Shown: positions 25,666-35,880 of the stretch, piece by piece
How positions within the stretch are numbered: position 1 is the first letter of the stretch
How the letters are laid out: each line of letters opens with the position of its first letter
Origin: Gilvimarinus xylanilyticus
GTDB lineage: Bacteria; Pseudomonadota; Gammaproteobacteria; Pseudomonadales; Cellvibrionaceae
DNA: 64,000 nt
Direction: 5' to 3'
NCBI RefSeq assembly: GCF_024195295.1
Contig: NZ_JAMFTH010000004.1
Location: 124,001 to 188,000, forward strand
Notes under the pieces: model-generated
Told to the model about the DNA's origin: nothing
The model's input: only the letters and a program-made list of their open reading frames with translations
Databases searched by the model: none
Program-made: the position numbers and the translations under genes

Positions 25666-27567
25666 CTAATGCTGTAAAAAGTCATCCCAGGTAGGAGCCC
25701 GCTCACGCAGCACCTGACCGGCCTTAACGGCGGCCTCATAACTCATATGATGATCATCATAACTAAACAGCTCACCCGAATAATCCATTTGGCAGCTTCG
25801 CAAATCTTCATCAGCGCACAATAGTAACTGCTTACTGACAAACCGATACGGTTGCTGGGAGGACAATGCCTGCAGTTTATCCTCAAACAGAGCGAAGCTC
25901 TTCACCGTATCGGGAGCCTCTCTGGGGTCAACACCTAGATTAAACAAATCGGGCATCGGTTTATGCAATGCTAAAAAGTTACCAAACACGACAACATCGA
26001 GATCAGCCTCTTTCTCAAGATAGCGAAGGGTTTCACTTAAATGTTCAGGCTGGTACCGCCCCCAATACACAGCGATGACCACCGTGTCGAACTGCCGCAG
26101 AAACTCCGGTGCCAACCGCTCCTGGTTCAGCTGATCGCACTCTTGTAATTTGGACCACCCCGCCCATATATCATAGAGCGTTCCACCCACTGTAGGCGGA
26201 CAACCGCCAAGAGATTTATTAACGTAATACCGTTCCGGATAAGCCGTACGAAGAATGTTATACGCATCCACCGTATGACTATCCCCAATAATCAACACAT
26301 TTTGCTCTCTGTTCGCCGATGGCATCTTGCACTCACTCCAACCTCGCTCTCTGCAATCTGCCGACACAAGTTGAAACCGGCGCTGCTTACCGGCTTCAAT
26401 ATCACTTTCCAGCAGTTGAGTACGAGCGTGGCGCTCCGGAAACCCATCCTGCACCAATGTCCACACTGAGGCACCCAAAACCGCCAGCGCCGTGCCGGTT
26501 GCCAGCGGGGCAAAAAAACGCTTGGAAATAATTGTTGTTTTGCGGCGAAAAGGTGTTTCTACAAAGTGATACATCACCACCGCTAATGCTGCAGATGCAG
26601 CCAACAACCAAAGCTTATCAGCCACCGCAAATTGATGAGCAACATGTTTATAAATAACAATCAAAGGCCAGTGATTGAGGTATAGCGAATAGGATATTAA
26701 ACCGATATACACAATAGGCGACCAACGTAACAACGCAGCCACTCGCGCCTGACCACCGTAAGCGATAACCAAAGCGGTCCCCACACAAGGAATAACCGCC
26801 ATCACACCGGGGAAAAGAGTCGACTCATCAAACATAAACACCGGAACAATAACAGCAACCAGCCCCAGGAACGTTAGAACCTCCCCCAGCAGGGCCTTAA
26901 CCGTTCCTTTTCCCACCAACCAGACAAGTACACCACCAAAGGCAAACTCAGTGATGCGAAAGGGCATCATATAAAATACTAATTCGGGGTGTTGCTCAAC
27001 CCACAGTTGCGCCGCCACTAAGCTGATAAGCCCCAGTCCAACCAGTAGTAAAAAAACAGACCTTTCTTTTTTGACAAAACATAAAAGAAGGGGCCAAAAA
27101 AGATAAAACTGCTCTTCTACTGACAAGCTCCATGTATGCAATAGAGGCTTGAGCGTAGATGCGGTATCAAAATATCCAGATTCGCTCCAAAACAGAACAT
27201 TAGATACCGAAAACAAAGCGAAAATATTTTCTTTGGCAAGCCGCTCCAGATTTGAAGCGGGCAATACAAACCAAGCCACAACAAGTGTAGCCACAAGGGT
27301 CAGCAGCATGGCGGGCAAAAGTCTTCGCGCACGCTTAGCGTAAAACCATTTGAAACTAAAGTAACCCTGTGTAACGGCCGTTCGAATATGCGCAGTAATC
27401 AAGTAACCCGAAATAACAAAAAAGACATCGACACCGATAAACCCACCTGAAAAAAGCACAAACTCTAGGTGAAACAGGATGACGCTCAATACTGCAATCG
27501 CTCGCAGCCCGTCAATATGTGGAAAGTAAGGTTGCTTAGCCGATGGGGCCGTTACTTGAGAGTTCAC
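25666..27567 (-). CDS. OafA-like acyltransferase with C-terminal SGNH domain
   Basis: A 633-residue membrane O-acyltransferase. Residues 1 to about 380 form an acyltransferase family 3 domain with about ten helices: the opening HIDGLRAIAVLSVILFHLE holds the family motif with its catalytic His, and FIGVDVFFVISGYLI and HTWSLSVEEQFYLFWP follow. The periplasmic C-terminus is an SGNH esterase/transferase domain with IIGDSHTVDAY near 425 (nucleophile Ser) and DDHHMSYEAA near 610 (Asp-His). OafA-type proteins acetylate O-antigen or other surface sugars. GTG 27567 is preceded by AGGAAG. Convergent with the LtaS-like gene; the pair probably modifies the same surface glycan, though nothing proves it. 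Confidence 0.88.
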   Translation of the reverse strand: MNSQVTAPSAKQPYFPHIDGLRAIAVLSVILFHLEFVLFSGGFIGVDVFFVISGYLITAHIRTAVTQGYFSFKWFYAKRARRLLPAMLLTLVATLVVAWFVLPASNLERLAKENIFALFSVSNVLFWSESGYFDTASTLKPLLHTWSLSVEEQFYLFWPLLLCFVKKERSVFLLLVGLGLISLVAAQLWVEQHPELVFYMMPFRITEFAFGGVLVWLVGKGTVKALLGEVLTFLGLVAVIVPVFMFDESTLFPGVMAVIPCVGTALVIAYGGQARVAALLRWSPIVYIGLISYSLYLNHWPLIVIYKHVAHQFAVADKLWLLAASAALAVVMYHFVETPFRRKTTIISKRFFAPLATGTALAVLGASVWTLVQDGFPERHARTQLLESDIEAGKQRRFQLVSADCRERGWSECKMPSANREQNVLIIGDSHTVDAYNILRTAYPERYYVNKSLGGCPPTVGGTLYDIWAGWSKLQECDQLNQERLAPEFLRQFDTVVIAVYWGRYQPEHLSETLRYLEKEADLDVVVFGNFLALHKPMPDLFNLGVDPREAPDTVKSFALFEDKLQALSSQQPYRFVSKQLLLCADEDLRSCQMDYSGELFSYDDHHMSYEAAVKAGQVLRERAPTWDDFLQH

Positions 27568-27726
27568 TATTTTTATCTTCCTATACGCCAGCTTGAGCCA
27601 GCAAACGGCTGAAAAGTCCGAATGTTTAACGCCGTTCGAAACATACCAAAATTGGAGGGTAGCGCTGAAAGCGCCAACTCATATGACCAGCGGCGAGTGC
27701 AGTATGAGTGCGCTTGCTCGGGGCTG

Positions 27727-29150
<1,424 letters not shown>

Positions 29151-29166
29151 CGAACTTTCTCTTGCG

Positions 29167-29802
29167 TTAGTGGCGTGCCTGCAAAACCAGTACGCCGTTG
29201 TCTGTACTCATATCCACCAAGCTTAAATAACTGTTGCCCAGTAATATGACATGGGGAGAGCGGCCCACAATCACTACGGCCTCAACGTGCTTGACCTCGA
29301 CCGAGCCCACCGAGACTTTGTCCAACCACACCCGGTAGGCGGTCGCAATACCGTTGGCGGTACTGACCCGAGTCTGGTCGCCCGCCAAATAGTTAATACC
29401 CAGTCTTTGCGCTTGCTGACTGTTCATGGCAATGGAAGTCGCGCCGGTATCCACCATAAAATCCACCGCCACGCCATTAATACGCCCGGCCACTTCGTAG
29501 TGACCTCCGCGGCCGCTAGCTATGCGCACCTCGGCTTTTTCCGCCTGCTCAAACGAGGTGGCAATATGCTTTTGCAGGGTCAGATCGTAAGTTTGACCCT
29601 GATACTCAACCCGGGCACCGCTGCGCGAAGCGCTGATAAGCGTTACGCCTTCGGGACTGGTCTGCCCCGCCCGCAGCATTCTCTGAGCGCCGTTCACCTC
29701 AATCAGCGCCGATCCTTTGGCCAACATTTTTGCGCTCAAATCGGCTGCCTGAGTCGCACCACAAAACCAGCAAAAACAAAGCAACAACAATAATCGGGGC
29801 AT
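29167..29802 (-). CDS. Secreted retropepsin-like aspartyl protease (TIGR02281 type)
   Basis: A 211-residue protein with a signal peptide ([19 protein letters not shown], about 1-19). The mature part has an N-terminal region of about 80 residues and a clan AA single aspartyl-protease domain. DTGAT at 118-122 is the catalytic motif, with flanking VAVDFMV and [13 protein letters not shown], and [10 protein letters not shown] near the end is the usual second hydrophobic-hydrophobic-Gly element. Such proteases act as dimers in the periplasm; substrates are unknown. I start at ATG 29802, preceded by GGGAGGG and AAAGG; the open frame to 29934 overlaps pgpA. Confidence 0.85.
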   Translation of the reverse strand: MPRLLLLLCFCWFCGATQAADLSAKMLAKGSALIEVNGAQRMLRAGQTSPEGVTLISASRSGARVEYQGQTYDLTLQKHIATSFEQAEKAEVRIASGRGGHYEVAGRINGVAVDFMVDTGATSIAMNSQQAQRLGINYLAGDQTRVSTANGIATAYRVWLDKVSVGSVEVKHVEAVVIVGRSPHVILLGNSYLSLVDMSTDNGVLVLQARH

Positions 29803-29830
29803 ATCCTTTTCCCTCCCAAAACGCTTTAGA

Positions 29831-30328
29831 TTAGTTGAGCCACCAGGCCAGAGCCTGCAAACATAACCACGCGTATACTGCGGCCAAAATGTCATCCAGC
29901 ATAATGCCCAGACCACCGTGCACCTTGCGATCAATGGCGCCGATGGGCCAGGGTTTTAAAATATCGAAAATCCTAAACAGAACAAAACCCGCCAACATCC
30001 ATAACAGCCCGGCGGGGGCCAAAAACATGGTTAGCCAATAGCCCACCATTTCATCCCAGACAATACCGGGATGATCGTGCACCTGTAGCGCCTTGGAGCT
30101 GCGATCACACCAGTACACCCCCAGGGCAAAAGTGACCGCCAACCACAAAAGGTAAAGCGGTAGACTCAGATCAGCCACTAACCAAAAAATCGGTATCGCC
30201 GCTAAAGTACCGAAGGTACCCGGCGCCTTGGGGGCCATGCCCGAGCCAAAACCAAAAGCAAAAAAATGGCTGGCCTGAGTGTATAGCTGGCGAATACTGG
30301 GCTTGGGAAGTCTTTCTGCGCGATTCAT
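29831..30328 (-). CDS. pgpA: Phosphatidylglycerophosphatase A
   Basis: A 165-residue inner-membrane phosphatase that converts phosphatidylglycerophosphate to phosphatidylglycerol. The family signature FGSGMAPKAPGTFGTLAA is near residues 27-44, DHPGIVWDEMVGYW near 84-98 and FRIFDILKPWPIGAIDR near 118-134. Several hydrophobic helices are present. It follows thiL by 14 bp, the usual thiL-pgpA order. Confidence 0.95.
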   Translation of the reverse strand: MNRAERLPKPSIRQLYTQASHFFAFGFGSGMAPKAPGTFGTLAAIPIFWLVADLSLPLYLLWLAVTFALGVYWCDRSSKALQVHDHPGIVWDEMVGYWLTMFLAPAGLLWMLAGFVLFRIFDILKPWPIGAIDRKVHGGLGIMLDDILAAVYAWLCLQALAWWLN

Positions 30329-30342
30329 GATGTCACCGAGGT

Positions 30343-31323
30343 CTAAAAGTGGCGAAAGCCCTCAGCTTCCACAGAATAAGGTTGGTCATCGAGCAGGCAG
30401 TGTACACCAGCGCCGGCGACAATCCGACCAATCACCGATGCCTGAATCTCTCCGCGCGCCTGCGCCATGGCAAACTCGGGCATCTTGTCGGGGTGCAGGG
30501 TAAACACCAACTCGTAATCATCGCCCCCGCTAAGCGCCCATTGCCGTCCCTGCGCTTGCCCCGGCGCCTGCGCCGCAGCACTGATAGGCAATGACTCGAC
30601 ATCCACCTCGGCGCCGACATCGCTAGCGGCGCAAATATGCCCTAAATCGGCCAACAGTCCATCCGAGACATCCTGAGCACTGGAGGCCAGTGCCCGTAAG
30701 ATCACGCTTTCTTTGATGCGCGGCTCGGGGCAGTAGAAGCGTTGGCTTAGATAATCCCGCTGCTCATCACTAAAAACCGCACTGTCGGTAAAGCTTGCTA
30801 ACGCAGCCGCGCCATCGCCTAACGTATGGGTCACCAGCACAAAGTCTCCCACCGCAGCGCCGTCGCGGCGCAAGGCCTGGCCGGGAGGCACTTGAGCAAT
30901 CATTTGGATGGCAATATTCAAAGGGCCGCTAGTGGTATCACCGCCGATTAACGGGCATTTAAAAGCCTCAGACACCCGCCGCAACCCGCGGCTAAAGCCC
31001 GCAACCCAGTCGCCACGCTCCTGCTCCGACCAGTCTTGGGGCAGAGTTAACGACAGCGTAAACCAGGCGGGCGTGGCGCCCATGGCGGCAATATCACTGA
31101 GGTTTACGCGAAGCGAGCGCTCACCCACAAATTCGGGGTCGGCACCCTCGGGGAAATGCACTCCCGACACCAGAGTATCGGCAGCAACCACCAGCTGTTG
31201 TTCGGGGTCGGGCTCAACAATCGCAGCATCATCACCAATGCCCAGCACCACACCCGCGCCATCGGGCTTATCCGCCGGTGGGCGAAAGTATTGATCGATC
31301 AGCTCGAACTCACCCACGGGCAC
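30343..31323 (-). CDS. thiL: Thiamine-monophosphate kinase
   Basis: A 326-residue ATP-dependent kinase that makes thiamine diphosphate from thiamine monophosphate. Motifs of the PurM/AIR-synthase-like fold: VLGIGDDAAIV near 27-37, DTLVSGVHFP near 48-57, LRVNLSDIAAMGATP near 71-85, LIGGDTTSG near 121, the Gly/Asp motif ASSAQDVSDGLLADLGH and LSGGDDYELVFT. GTG start at 31323; it follows nusB by 8 bp. Confidence 0.95.
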   Translation of the reverse strand: MPVGEFELIDQYFRPPADKPDGAGVVLGIGDDAAIVEPDPEQQLVVAADTLVSGVHFPEGADPEFVGERSLRVNLSDIAAMGATPAWFTLSLTLPQDWSEQERGDWVAGFSRGLRRVSEAFKCPLIGGDTTSGPLNIAIQMIAQVPPGQALRRDGAAVGDFVLVTHTLGDGAAALASFTDSAVFSDEQRDYLSQRFYCPEPRIKESVILRALASSAQDVSDGLLADLGHICAASDVGAEVDVESLPISAAAQAPGQAQGRQWALSGGDDYELVFTLHPDKMPEFAMAQARGEIQASVIGRIVAGAGVHCLLDDQPYSVEAEGFRHF

Positions 31324-31331
31324 AGAGCTGC

Positions 31332-31784
31332 CTACCCTTTTTGCGCTTTGACTTCTAAGCCACGCACATCGGCTGCGGCGCGATCGAGCACGCCATTAAC
31401 GAATTTGTGGCTGTCGGTAGCGCCGAATTTTTTCGCCAGAGCCACGGCTTCGTTAATGACCACTTTGTAGGGCACATCAATGCGGAACTTAAGCTCGTAG
31501 GCGCCCAGGCGCAGCAAAGCCTCGGTCACCGGGTCCAGCTCTTCGCCGCTACGCTCTTGCAGGTGGGGCAGGTAAACTTCTTCGACCTGATCCAAGCGCG
31601 CGGGAATTTGATGCAATAACTCGTGAAAGTAGGCGACATCCACATGCTTCATATCGTAATCGGTACGAAAGGTCGCCTCAATGATATTGATGCTGTTGCC
31701 GGACATTTTCCACTCGTACAAGCCCTGCACGGCGTAGTGGCGGGCCTTGCGGCGCGCCGATGGAGAGATACCATTGTCGCTCAT
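31332..31784 (-). CDS. nusB: Transcription antitermination factor NusB
   Basis: A 150-residue all-helical protein that binds boxA RNA with NusE/S10 for rRNA antitermination. The N-terminal RRKARHYAVQGLYEWKMSG is the arginine-rich boxA-binding part; the C-terminal LRLGAYELKFRIDVPYKVVINEAVALAKKFG is the family signature. Its ATG overlaps the ribH stop by one base. Order ribH-nusB-thiL-pgpA is conserved. Confidence 0.96.
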   Translation of the reverse strand: MSDNGISPSARRKARHYAVQGLYEWKMSGNSINIIEATFRTDYDMKHVDVAYFHELLHQIPARLDQVEEVYLPHLQERSGEELDPVTEALLRLGAYELKFRIDVPYKVVINEAVALAKKFGATDSHKFVNGVLDRAAADVRGLEVKAQKG

Positions 31785-32251
31785 TAAATCTTACCCAACA
31801 GAGAAACCATTTCCAGTGCGGTAGAGGCCGCCTCAACGCCTTTGTTACCGGCCTTGGTGCCCGAGCGCTCGATGGCCTGCTCGATGGTGTCGACCGTCAA
31901 GACCCCAAAGGTGATGGGAACGCCAGCATTCAGAGACACCTGAGCCAGACCTTTGGTGCACTCGCCCGCGACATAATCAAAGTGGGGGGTGCCACCGCGA
32001 ATCACCGCACCCAGCGCGATAATGGCGTCGTACTCGCCTTTGGCCGCAATTTTTTGCGCCACCAAGGGGAACTCAAACGCGCCCGGCGCATAGTAAATGG
32101 TGACACTGTCATCGCTAATACCGTGACGGCGCAGAGTATCCAGGGCGCCCTCTTTTAAGCTCTCGACCACAAAGCTGTTCCAGCGGCTGACGATCAGGGC
32201 GTACTTGCCCTTAGAGGCGGAAAAATCACCTTCAATAATGTGCTTGCTCAT
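31784..32251 (-). CDS. ribH: 6,7-dimethyl-8-ribityllumazine synthase
   Basis: A 155-residue subunit of lumazine synthase, which condenses the DHBP and aminouracil intermediates in the penultimate step of riboflavin synthesis. [11 protein letters not shown] near 23-33 binds the uracil, [14 protein letters not shown] near 54-67 and [19 protein letters not shown] near 80-98 (catalytic His in PHFDYV) complete the active site. It lies between ribBA and nusB in one operon. Confidence 0.97.
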   Translation of the reverse strand: MSKHIIEGDFSASKGKYALIVSRWNSFVVESLKEGALDTLRRHGISDDSVTIYYAPGAFEFPLVAQKIAAKGEYDAIIALGAVIRGGTPHFDYVAGECTKGLAQVSLNAGVPITFGVLTVDTIEQAIERSGTKAGNKGVEAASTALEMVSLLGKI

Positions 32252-32271
32252 AAGTATGTCTCAATAATCAA

Positions 32272-33390
32272 TTAACTGTTATCGGGGCCGACATAGTCGA
32301 CCACCTCTAAATCAAAACCCGACAGCGCCGAGAAACGCATGGGCGCGGACATCACCCGCATTTTCCGCACCCCCAGGTCGCGCAGAATTTGCGAACCGGT
32401 GCCCACCTGTTTATAGACCACATCGGGACTGCGCCGCTGCTGGCGGCCCGACAGCAGCCAGTCGATGGACTCCTCGACATCGGCGGTGGACTCGTCGTGA
32501 CAGATAAGCACCAGCACGCCGCGCCCTTCTTTCTCGATGCGCGCCAGCGCCTCGCCGTAGGTCCAGGAGCAAACGCCATCCACCGCCGGGCGTTTAATCG
32601 CCAATAAGTCTCGCGCAGTGTCCATCACATGCACCCGCACCAGGGTGTCGTCTTCGGGCTCAAGCTCGCCCTTTACCATAGCAAAGTGCAAATCGCCGCG
32701 AGCGGTATCTTTGTAGGTGTGCAGGGCAAACTCGCCGTATTCGGTACACACCTGACGGCGGTTAATACACTCTACGGTTTGCTCTTTGGTGGCGCGGTAG
32801 TGAATCAAATCGGCAATGGTGCCAATTTTAAGGCCGTGGGTCTGGGCAAACTGTTCCAGCTCGGGCCGCCGGGCCATAGAGCCGTCGGGGTTCATCACCT
32901 CGACAATCACCGCCGAGGCGTCAAACCCGGCCATGCGGGCCATATCGCAACCGGCTTCGGTGTGACCGGCGCGACTCATTACCCCACCGGGCTGAGCGAC
33001 AATGGGAAACACATGCCCGGGCTGAACAATATCCGCGGGCTTGGCATTGCCCGCCACAGCGGCGCGGACAGTACGGGCCCGATCGGCGGCGGAAATACCG
33101 GTGGTAACGCCTTCGGCCGCCTCAATCGAGGTGGTAAAGTTGGTGGAGTGTTTGGCCTTATTGTCCTGCACCATTAAGGGTAAACCCAGCTGGGTGCAAC
33201 GCTCTGGGGTAATGGTCAGGCAAATCAAACCGCGCGCATGGCTGGCCATAAAGTTAATATCTTCGGCGCGCACCTGCTCGGCCACCATGATCAGGTCGCC
33301 CTCGTTTTCGCGGTTTTCGTCATCCATTAAGATGATCATCTTGCCCTGACGCAAGTCGTCTATTAGCTCTTCAACGGTATTCAGTTGCAT
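32272..33390 (-). CDS. ribBA: RibBA: active DHBP synthase with a degenerate GTP cyclohydrolase II half
   Basis: A 372-residue protein. The N-terminal half (about 1-205) is 3,4-dihydroxy-2-butanone-4-phosphate synthase, with MIILMDDENRENEGDL near 17-32 (metal and substrate acidic residues), SHARGLICL and RAGHTEAGCDMARMAG. The C-terminal half aligns with GTP cyclohydrolase II (FALHTYKD, VRVHVMDTARDLLAI) but the three zinc Cys and the RQEGRGIG catalytic loop are absent, so only the first activity is expected. The stand-alone ribA supplies the other. I prefer ATG 33390 (MQLNTVEELI, the family start); ATG 33411 is possible and adds seven residues. Confidence 0.93.
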   Translation of the reverse strand: MQLNTVEELIDDLRQGKMIILMDDENRENEGDLIMVAEQVRAEDINFMASHARGLICLTITPERCTQLGLPLMVQDNKAKHSTNFTTSIEAAEGVTTGISAADRARTVRAAVAGNAKPADIVQPGHVFPIVAQPGGVMSRAGHTEAGCDMARMAGFDASAVIVEVMNPDGSMARRPELEQFAQTHGLKIGTIADLIHYRATKEQTVECINRRQVCTEYGEFALHTYKDTARGDLHFAMVKGELEPEDDTLVRVHVMDTARDLLAIKRPAVDGVCSWTYGEALARIEKEGRGVLVLICHDESTADVEESIDWLLSGRQQRRSPDVVYKQVGTGSQILRDLGVRKMRVMSAPMRFSALSGFDLEVVDYVGPDNS

Positions 33391-33452
33391 TGGGGCCTGC
33401 TTTTCGTTCATGGAATTTGCTCAATCGTTGATACCCGGGCGCGTTGAACCGG

Positions 33453-34103
33453 CTATTTATAGCCATTCTCGGCTAAAAACTCGACGCTTAATCCGCTGGG
33501 CGCGGATGTTTCGGCGCCCTGCAGTAGCCGCTCGAGATAGCGCGCCAGTACGTCTACCTCTAAGTTAACCTGCGAGCCCGCCTGGTAACGTCCCATAATA
33601 GTCTCGGCCAGGGTATGGGGCACAATATTGAGCTCAAATTCGGCCCCTTCAACCTTATTCACCGTTAAGCTGGTGCCGTCCACGGTAATGGAGCCTTTGT
33701 GAGCAATATAGCGCGCCAGCGCCTCGGGCGCGCGCAGGCGAAAGCGCTCGGAGCGCGCGTCTTTTTCGCGCCGCACCACTTCACCTAAACCATCCACATG
33801 GCCGCTGACGATATGCCCACCTAAACGCGTGGTGGGCAACAGCGCTTTTTCTAAATTGACCGTCTGGCCGGGGCGCCACCGGCCGATGGTGGTCAGCGAT
33901 AAGCTCTCGCGGGAGACGTCGGCGTAAAAACCGTCGCCGGGCAAGCCCACCACCGTCAGGCAAACACCATTGGTGGCGATAGAATCGCCCATAGCGACAT
34001 CCGCTAAGTCCAGCTTGCCGGTGCGGATACGCAGGCGTAAATCACCACTTTGCGGGGTCGCCTCGACGACCTCACCTACCGCTTCAATAATACCTGTAAA
34101 CAC
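33453..34103 (-). CDS. ribE: Riboflavin synthase, alpha subunit
   Basis: A 216-residue enzyme that dismutates two lumazines to riboflavin. The two homologous lumazine-binding barrels begin MFTGIIEAVGEV and GGHIVSGHVDGLGEV; SIATNGVCLTV and SITVDGTSLTVN are the paired internal repeats, and the catalytic N-terminal Phe is present. GTG start at 34103. The protein lies between ribD and ribBA on one transcript. Confidence 0.96.
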   Translation of the reverse strand: MFTGIIEAVGEVVEATPQSGDLRLRIRTGKLDLADVAMGDSIATNGVCLTVVGLPGDGFYADVSRESLSLTTIGRWRPGQTVNLEKALLPTTRLGGHIVSGHVDGLGEVVRREKDARSERFRLRAPEALARYIAHKGSITVDGTSLTVNKVEGAEFELNIVPHTLAETIMGRYQAGSQVNLEVDVLARYLERLLQGAETSAPSGLSVEFLAENGYK

Positions 34104-34117
34104 TGGCTGTCTCGCTC

Positions 34118-35275
34118 TCAGGAATCAAAATCTGGGACGGCGGTAATGCGCCAGTCCTGGCCTACCGCGCGCATGTCGGTAATTTTTAAAGGCAGCTGCC
34201 CGGCCATGGCGTCCACGGGCAACTCAAACAAACCCCGGGCGCGATTGCCCATCAGTTTGGGCGCCATATAAATGATCATTTCGTCCAGCATGCCCATACG
34301 CAAAAAACTACCGGCAACCTTAGCGCCCGACTCAACCAGCACCCGGTTGCAGCCGCGCTTACCCAGCTCGCGCAATAGGGCGTAGGGATTCACACCGCCC
34401 TCGCGCTCAGGCAATACAATATGTTCAACATGTTCGGGCCATCCCGCGGTATCTACCTCGCGGGTATGCACCAGCAATATCGGCGACGGCGTCTGAAACA
34501 GGGCGCCATCGGGCGGTAAGCGTCCGGTGGTGTCCAAGACAACCCGCAGCGGCTGACGGATCTGTTCTTGCGCGGGCGCTTCGGGCCAGTCTTCGGCGCG
34601 CACGGTCAAACTGGCATCGTCCAGCAGCACGGTATCCACCCCGGTCACAATGGCGCAGCTGGCCGCGCGCAAACGCTGCACATCTTCACGCGCCCGGCGC
34701 CCGGTCACCCAGCGGCTTTCGCCACTGGCCATGGCGGTGCGTCCATCCAGGCTCATCGCCATTTTGCAGCTAACCAGCGGCAGGCCCCGGGTCATGCGTT
34801 TTACAAACCCCCGGTTAAGCGCCAAAGCTTCGTCCTCAAGCACCGGGCCGATCACCTCGATGCCCGCCTCGCGCAACAAGGCAAAGCCCGCGCCGGAGAC
34901 TTCGGGGTTGGGGTCTTCCATGGCGTAAATCACCCGCACGATACCCGCCTCTACCAGCGCCTGGGCGCAAGGGCCGGTGCGGCCGGTGTGGCTGCAGGGC
35001 TCGAGGGTAACGTAGCAGTCGGCGCCCTCACAGGCGCCGCGGCGCGCAGCCGGATCGTTAATATCACCGCCGCTTGCATCCACCGCATCGCGCAGGGCGT
35101 TAATTTCGGCGTGGGGTTCACCGGCGGCGCGATGCCAACCGCTCCCGATCACCCGACCGTCGCGCACTAACACACAGCCGACGGCGGGATTGGGGGTTGT
35201 GGTGGTCAGGCCCCGGCGCGCTAAGCTGAGCGCCTCGGCCATATGGACACTGTGAGATTGCGAACTGACAGACAT
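34118..35275 (-). CDS. ribD: Bifunctional riboflavin deaminase/reductase RibD
   Basis: A 385-residue protein with an N-terminal deaminase (about 1-150; zinc motifs HAEIN and PCSHTGRTGPCAQAL) and a C-terminal NADPH-dependent reductase (about 155-385; SLDGRTAMASGESRWVTG near 180 and LVESGAKVAGSFL near 335). It performs the second and third steps of riboflavin synthesis. It begins 3 bp after nrdR and 14 bp before ribE, so the three are in one operon. Confidence 0.96.
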   Translation of the reverse strand: MSVSSQSHSVHMAEALSLARRGLTTTTPNPAVGCVLVRDGRVIGSGWHRAAGEPHAEINALRDAVDASGGDINDPAARRGACEGADCYVTLEPCSHTGRTGPCAQALVEAGIVRVIYAMEDPNPEVSGAGFALLREAGIEVIGPVLEDEALALNRGFVKRMTRGLPLVSCKMAMSLDGRTAMASGESRWVTGRRAREDVQRLRAASCAIVTGVDTVLLDDASLTVRAEDWPEAPAQEQIRQPLRVVLDTTGRLPPDGALFQTPSPILLVHTREVDTAGWPEHVEHIVLPEREGGVNPYALLRELGKRGCNRVLVESGAKVAGSFLRMGMLDEMIIYMAPKLMGNRARGLFELPVDAMAGQLPLKITDMRAVGQDWRITAVPDFDS

Positions 35276-35278
35276 AAG

Positions 35279-35761
35279 TTAGGGCTGGCTGGAGGGCTCG
35301 GGCTCGCGTTCTTGCCCTTCCAGGCGATCGATCTCCTGACGAAATTCGTGTAAATCTTTAAAACTGCGGTAGACCGAGGCAAAACGCACATAGGCGACTT
35401 CGTCCAACTCGCGCAGCTCGTCCATCACTTTTTCGCCCAGCCTGCGCGAGCGCACTTCGCGCTCGCCGGTGGCCTGCAAAAAGTGCTTAATATTGGCAAT
35501 GGCGGTCTCGATAGACTCGACCGATACCGGGCGTTTCTCTAGGGCTCGCTGCAAACCCGCACGCATTTTTGCCTCGTCGAAAGGCTCGCGGGTACCGTCT
35601 TGCTTGATGATACGCGGCATCACCAGCTCGGCAATTTCGTAAGTGGTGAAGCGCTCATGGCAGGCCAAACACTCACGCCGACGGCGCACCTGATCCCCCT
35701 CGGCCACCAGCCGGGAGTCAATCACCTTGGTTTCTTCGGCGCTACAGAATGGACAGTGCAT
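35279..35761 (-). CDS. nrdR: Transcriptional repressor NrdR
   Basis: A 160-residue repressor of ribonucleotide reductase genes. The N-terminal zinc ribbon uses C3, C6, C31 and C34 (MHCPFC and CLACHERF), and an ATP-cone domain follows (about 49-139; [15 protein letters not shown]). ATG 35761 gives the invariant MHCPFC start; the longer open frame to 35857 is not family-like. Conserved first gene of the nrdR-rib-nusB operon; about 120 bp separates it from hisD. Confidence 0.96.
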   Translation of the reverse strand: MHCPFCSAEETKVIDSRLVAEGDQVRRRRECLACHERFTTYEIAELVMPRIIKQDGTREPFDEAKMRAGLQRALEKRPVSVESIETAIANIKHFLQATGEREVRSRRLGEKVMDELRELDEVAYVRFASVYRSFKDLHEFRQEIDRLEGQEREPEPSSQP

Positions 35762-35880
35762 GAATTTTGCCTCGTTAGGGCGACAGTTGGTCGGCAAATG
35801 GCGCAAAGTGCGCGCATAGTAGCATAAAGCGCCGCCAAAAATGTAACGCCCCAGCACCCGAGTTCAGCGTTCAGCAACGT

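Noticed and set aside
35762-35880. FMN riboswitch upstream of the riboflavin operon
   Set aside because: I looked before nrdR, ribD, ribE and ribBA for the RFN consensus and saw none; gaps inside the operon are only 3-62 bp.
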